DNA from: JAGZHZ01 sp963929865
GTDB lineage: Bacteria > Bacillota > Clostridia > Lachnospirales > Lachnospiraceae
DNA length: 32,331 bases
Direction of reading: 5' to 3'
Assembly (NCBI GenBank): GCA_963929865.1
Contig: CAWVKK010000019.1
Location: forward strand, 1-32,331
In this document: positions 30,105 through 32,331 of the stretch, one piece after another
Position numbering within the stretch: the first letter of the stretch is position 1
Layout: every line of letters begins with the position of its first letter
Made by a program: the position numbers and the translations under genes
Notes under the pieces: generated by a model
The model's database searches: none
The model's input: only the letters and a program-made list of their open reading frames with translations
What the model was told of the DNA's origin: nothing

Positions 30105-32331
30105 TTATGATTCCTGGTCTTCTTTTTCTGTCTGTTTTGTCTTCTGCGCAGCCTTTGTCTTTTTTGCCTGCGGCGCAGCTTTTCTTTCTGTTTTTTCTAT
30201 CTCTTTGTGTGTTCCCTTGCTCTCCTCTTCCGCAACTTTTTGCTCCAGCTCCTCCTTCAGGCTTTTTTTCTTTCTTGTCTTCTTTGCTGCCGCCTGCTGA
30301 GTATCTGTCTGATCTTTTTTTGCCGATCTATTTGCCGCCGTTTTTTCGGCAGCCTTCGAATAGCTGAAAATCGCAATTCCCATCGGAGGAACCTTGATCG
30401 TGATCGAGTTCGGTCTGTCGTCGCACTCATCTTTTTTCGACTGCTTCAGGCGCGGATTGCCGTTTCCTTTTCCGCCGTACTCCGGACGGTCGCTGTTGAA
30501 AATCTCTTTGTATTTTCCTGGATAGGGAACGCCGATTTTATGGTTCTCATATACAAGCGGCGAGAAGTTGCAGACAATCAAAAGAGTGTCTTCTTTCTTT
30601 TTTGTATTTCTCGTAAATACGAGCATATTTTCATTCGCTGAGATGGCGTTGATCCACTCAAAGCCCTTCGGGTCGTAGTCGAGCGCGTATAGCGCCGGGT
30701 ACTCTCTGTATATTTTGATTAAGTCCTTCACATACCGCTGCATTCTTTTATGGTCGTCATATTGGAGCAGATCCCATTCCAGTTCTCTCTCCTCCGACCA
30801 CTCTGAAAACTGTGCGAAATCCTGTCCCATAAACAGCAGTTTTTTCCCTGGATGTGCCGCCATAAAGCCATAGGCTGCTCTCAAGTTTGCAAATTTCTGT
30901 TCTCTGTCTCCCGGCATTTTTCCGATCATAGAAGCCTTCCCGTGGACAACTTCATCGTGGGACAGCGTTAGAATAAAGTTTTCGCTGTAGGCATAAATCA
31001 TGCTGAATGTCAGCTCACCGTGGCATCCGGAGCGGTAGACGGGATCGAGGGACATATAGTTGATAAAATCGTTCATCCATCCCATATTCCACTTGTAGTC
31101 AAATCCAAGCCCGTCGTCCTCCACATCTCCGGTCACTTTCGGCCATGCCGTCGATTCTTCCGCGATCAGCATCACGCCTTTTTCTTTTTTCTTGAAGATA
31201 GAATTTAGGTGCTTGAAGAACTCGATCGCCTCTAAGTTCTCATTGCCGCCGTAGATGTTTGCCACCCATTCTCCGTCGTTCTTTCCGTAGTCCAGATACA
31301 GCATGGAAGCGACCGCATCCATGCGGATCCCGTCTGCGTGGTATTTCTCTGCCCAGAACAAAGCGTTGGCAATCAGGAAATTCTTCACTTCCGGTCTTCC
31401 GTAATTGTAGATTAAGGTTCCCCAGTGAGGGTGGCATCCCTTTCTCGGGTCCTGGTGTTCATACAGGCACGTTCCGTCAAAGTTGGACAGCCCGAACGTA
31501 TCCCTCGGAAAGTGTGCCGGAACCCAGTCTAAAATGACGCCGATCTTCTGCTCATGCATATAGTTCATAAAATACATAAAGTCCTCCGGCGTTCCGTACC
31601 GGCTGGTCGGCGCATAATATCCTGTCACCTGGTATCCCCAGGAGCCGTCAAACGGATGTTCCATGATAGGCATCAGCTCAATATGCGTATACCCCATCTC
31701 TTTTACATATTCTGCGATCATCGGAGCCAGCTCTTTGTAATTGTAAAATTCACGTCCCTCTTCCTGCGGCTTTCTCCAGGATCCCAAATGCATCTCATAG
31801 ATCGACATGGGTTCTTTTTTCGTGTCTCTTTTCTTGCGCTCCGCAATCCACTCTTTATCTGTCCAGTTAAAGTTTCTCAGATCAGTGACAATCGAAGCTG
31901 TATTGGGGCGCATCTCAGCGGCATTTGCGTACGGATCCGCCTTTAGGTAAGTCAGTCCGCCCTTTGCCTTGATCTCATATTTATACAGCTCTCCTGTTTT
32001 GAGTCCCGGGATAAACAGCTCAAAGATGCCGGAATCCCACAGTCTTCTCATCGGCATTCTTCTTCCGTCCCAGAGATTGAAGTCTCCCACTACGCTGACT
32101 CTGACGGCGTTGGGAGCCCACACTGCAAAGTAAACTCCGTCCACTCCGTTTACGGTCATAGGATGCGCTCCCATTTTTTCATAGATATCATAGCAGATTC
32201 CGGCATTGAACTTCTTTGTCATCTCCTCGGAGATCTGCGGTTCAAAGACATAGGGATCCATCATCTCTTCTTTTTCGCCGTTGTCATATGTGATTTCATA
32301 CTGGTACTCCGGGATGGTTTTTCTCGGAAGC
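30105..32331 (-). CDS. glgB: 1,4-alpha-glucan branching enzyme with charged C-terminal tail (5' partial)
   Basis: At least 741 residues; the frame stays open to the right edge, and the first visible residues (LPRKTIPEYQYEITYDNG) belong to the N-terminal CBM48-like module, so the start lies outside. The ATG at 32264 would cut that module and is not used. GlgB (GH13_9) creates alpha-1,6 branches in glycogen. Motifs are DPYVFEPQIS, VYFAVWAPNAVRVSVVGDFN, EMHLGSW, GYYAPTSRYG, DGIRMDAVASMLYLDYG (nucleophile), MLIAEESTAWP (acid) and LSHDEVVHGK. After the last strand (PMGIAIFSYSK) comes a roughly 80-residue Lys/Glu/Ala/Gln-rich tail, disordered in appearance and rare in GlgB. Confidence 0.95.
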   Translation of the reverse strand, partial: LPRKTIPEYQYEITYDNGEKEEMMDPYVFEPQISEEMTKKFNAGICYDIYEKMGAHPMTVNGVDGVYFAVWAPNAVRVSVVGDFNLWDGRRMPMRRLWDSGIFELFIPGLKTGELYKYEIKAKGGLTYLKADPYANAAEMRPNTASIVTDLRNFNWTDKEWIAERKKRDTKKEPMSIYEMHLGSWRKPQEEGREFYNYKELAPMIAEYVKEMGYTHIELMPIMEHPFDGSWGYQVTGYYAPTSRYGTPEDFMYFMNYMHEQKIGVILDWVPAHFPRDTFGLSNFDGTCLYEHQDPRKGCHPHWGTLIYNYGRPEVKNFLIANALFWAEKYHADGIRMDAVASMLYLDYGKNDGEWVANIYGGNENLEAIEFFKHLNSIFKKKEKGVMLIAEESTAWPKVTGDVEDDGLGFDYKWNMGWMNDFINYMSLDPVYRSGCHGELTFSMIYAYSENFILTLSHDEVVHGKASMIGKMPGDREQKFANLRAAYGFMAAHPGKKLLFMGQDFAQFSEWSEERELEWDLLQYDDHKRMQRYVKDLIKIYREYPALYALDYDPKGFEWINAISANENMLVFTRNTKKKEDTLLIVCNFSPLVYENHKIGVPYPGKYKEIFNSDRPEYGGKGNGNPRLKQSKKDECDDRPNSITIKVPPMGIAIFSYSKAAEKTAANRSAKKDQTDTQQAAAKKTRKKKSLKEELEQKVAEEESKGTHKEIEKTERKAAPQAKKTKAAQKTKQTEKEDQES

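Noticed and set aside
1..32331. CRISPR array or prophage
   Set aside because: No regularly spaced direct repeats, no cas genes, no phage structural genes or integrase were seen.

Overview
The window looks like a chromosomal segment of a Clostridia-type Firmicute, most probably Lachnospiraceae. The reasons are strong AGGAGG-type ribosome binding sites, a catalytic plus regulatory aspartate carbamoyltransferase pair (pyrB-pyrI), a FolB-FolK fusion, a YqeY protein, a DUF436/YwlG protein, and densely packed genes that mostly run on the minus strand. The species cannot be named from the sequence alone. Only one RNA gene is visible, a tRNA-Thr. There is no CRISPR array, integrase or intact transposon.

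Layout. 1-339: the start of a copper-type P-ATPase gene behind a promoter and a CsoR-like operator. 454-2358: a short plus-strand operon (PHP phosphoesterase, 68-residue unknown, Cof-type HAD phosphatase) ending at a bidirectional terminator. 2511-6209: ppx/gppA-like gene and ppk (polyphosphate metabolism). 6403-12844: a seven-gene operon from one good promoter: folC, folE, an HD-domain gene, folP, a folB-folK fusion, pheA and a DUF815 AAA+ ATPase, i.e. most of dihydrofolate synthesis plus the chorismate-to-phenylpyruvate branch. 13044-15427: a small membrane protein, a PH-domain protein and pyrBI. 15525-15968: a small membrane zinc-ribbon protein.

16112-26353 is the most unusual part: eight consecutive minus-strand genes that fit no described operon I recognise. 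In transcription order they are an XRE-like HTH protein, a protein with an RCC1-like propeller, a single-pass membrane protein and a coiled-coil protein that share a homologous C-terminal domain resembling the GrpE tail, an Hsp70-like ATPase without a recognisable DnaK substrate-binding domain, a Ycf46-like AAA+ ATPase, and two membrane proteins. Gaps are 88 bases or less and several genes overlap. My reading is a dedicated, membrane-linked chaperone/AAA machine: an Hsp70-type ATPase with its own exchange-factor-like partners coupled to a AAA+ motor. Its biological role is unknown.

26577-32331: tRNA-Thr(CGT) with its own promoter, leader hairpin and terminator; YqeY; a DUF436 protein; a hairpin that may be a remnant IS200/IS605-type end; a sirtuin with altered NAD-binding motifs; a histidine-rich CsoR-family repressor translationally coupled to an MscS channel; and a glycogen branching enzyme with a charged C-terminal tail whose start lies beyond the right edge.
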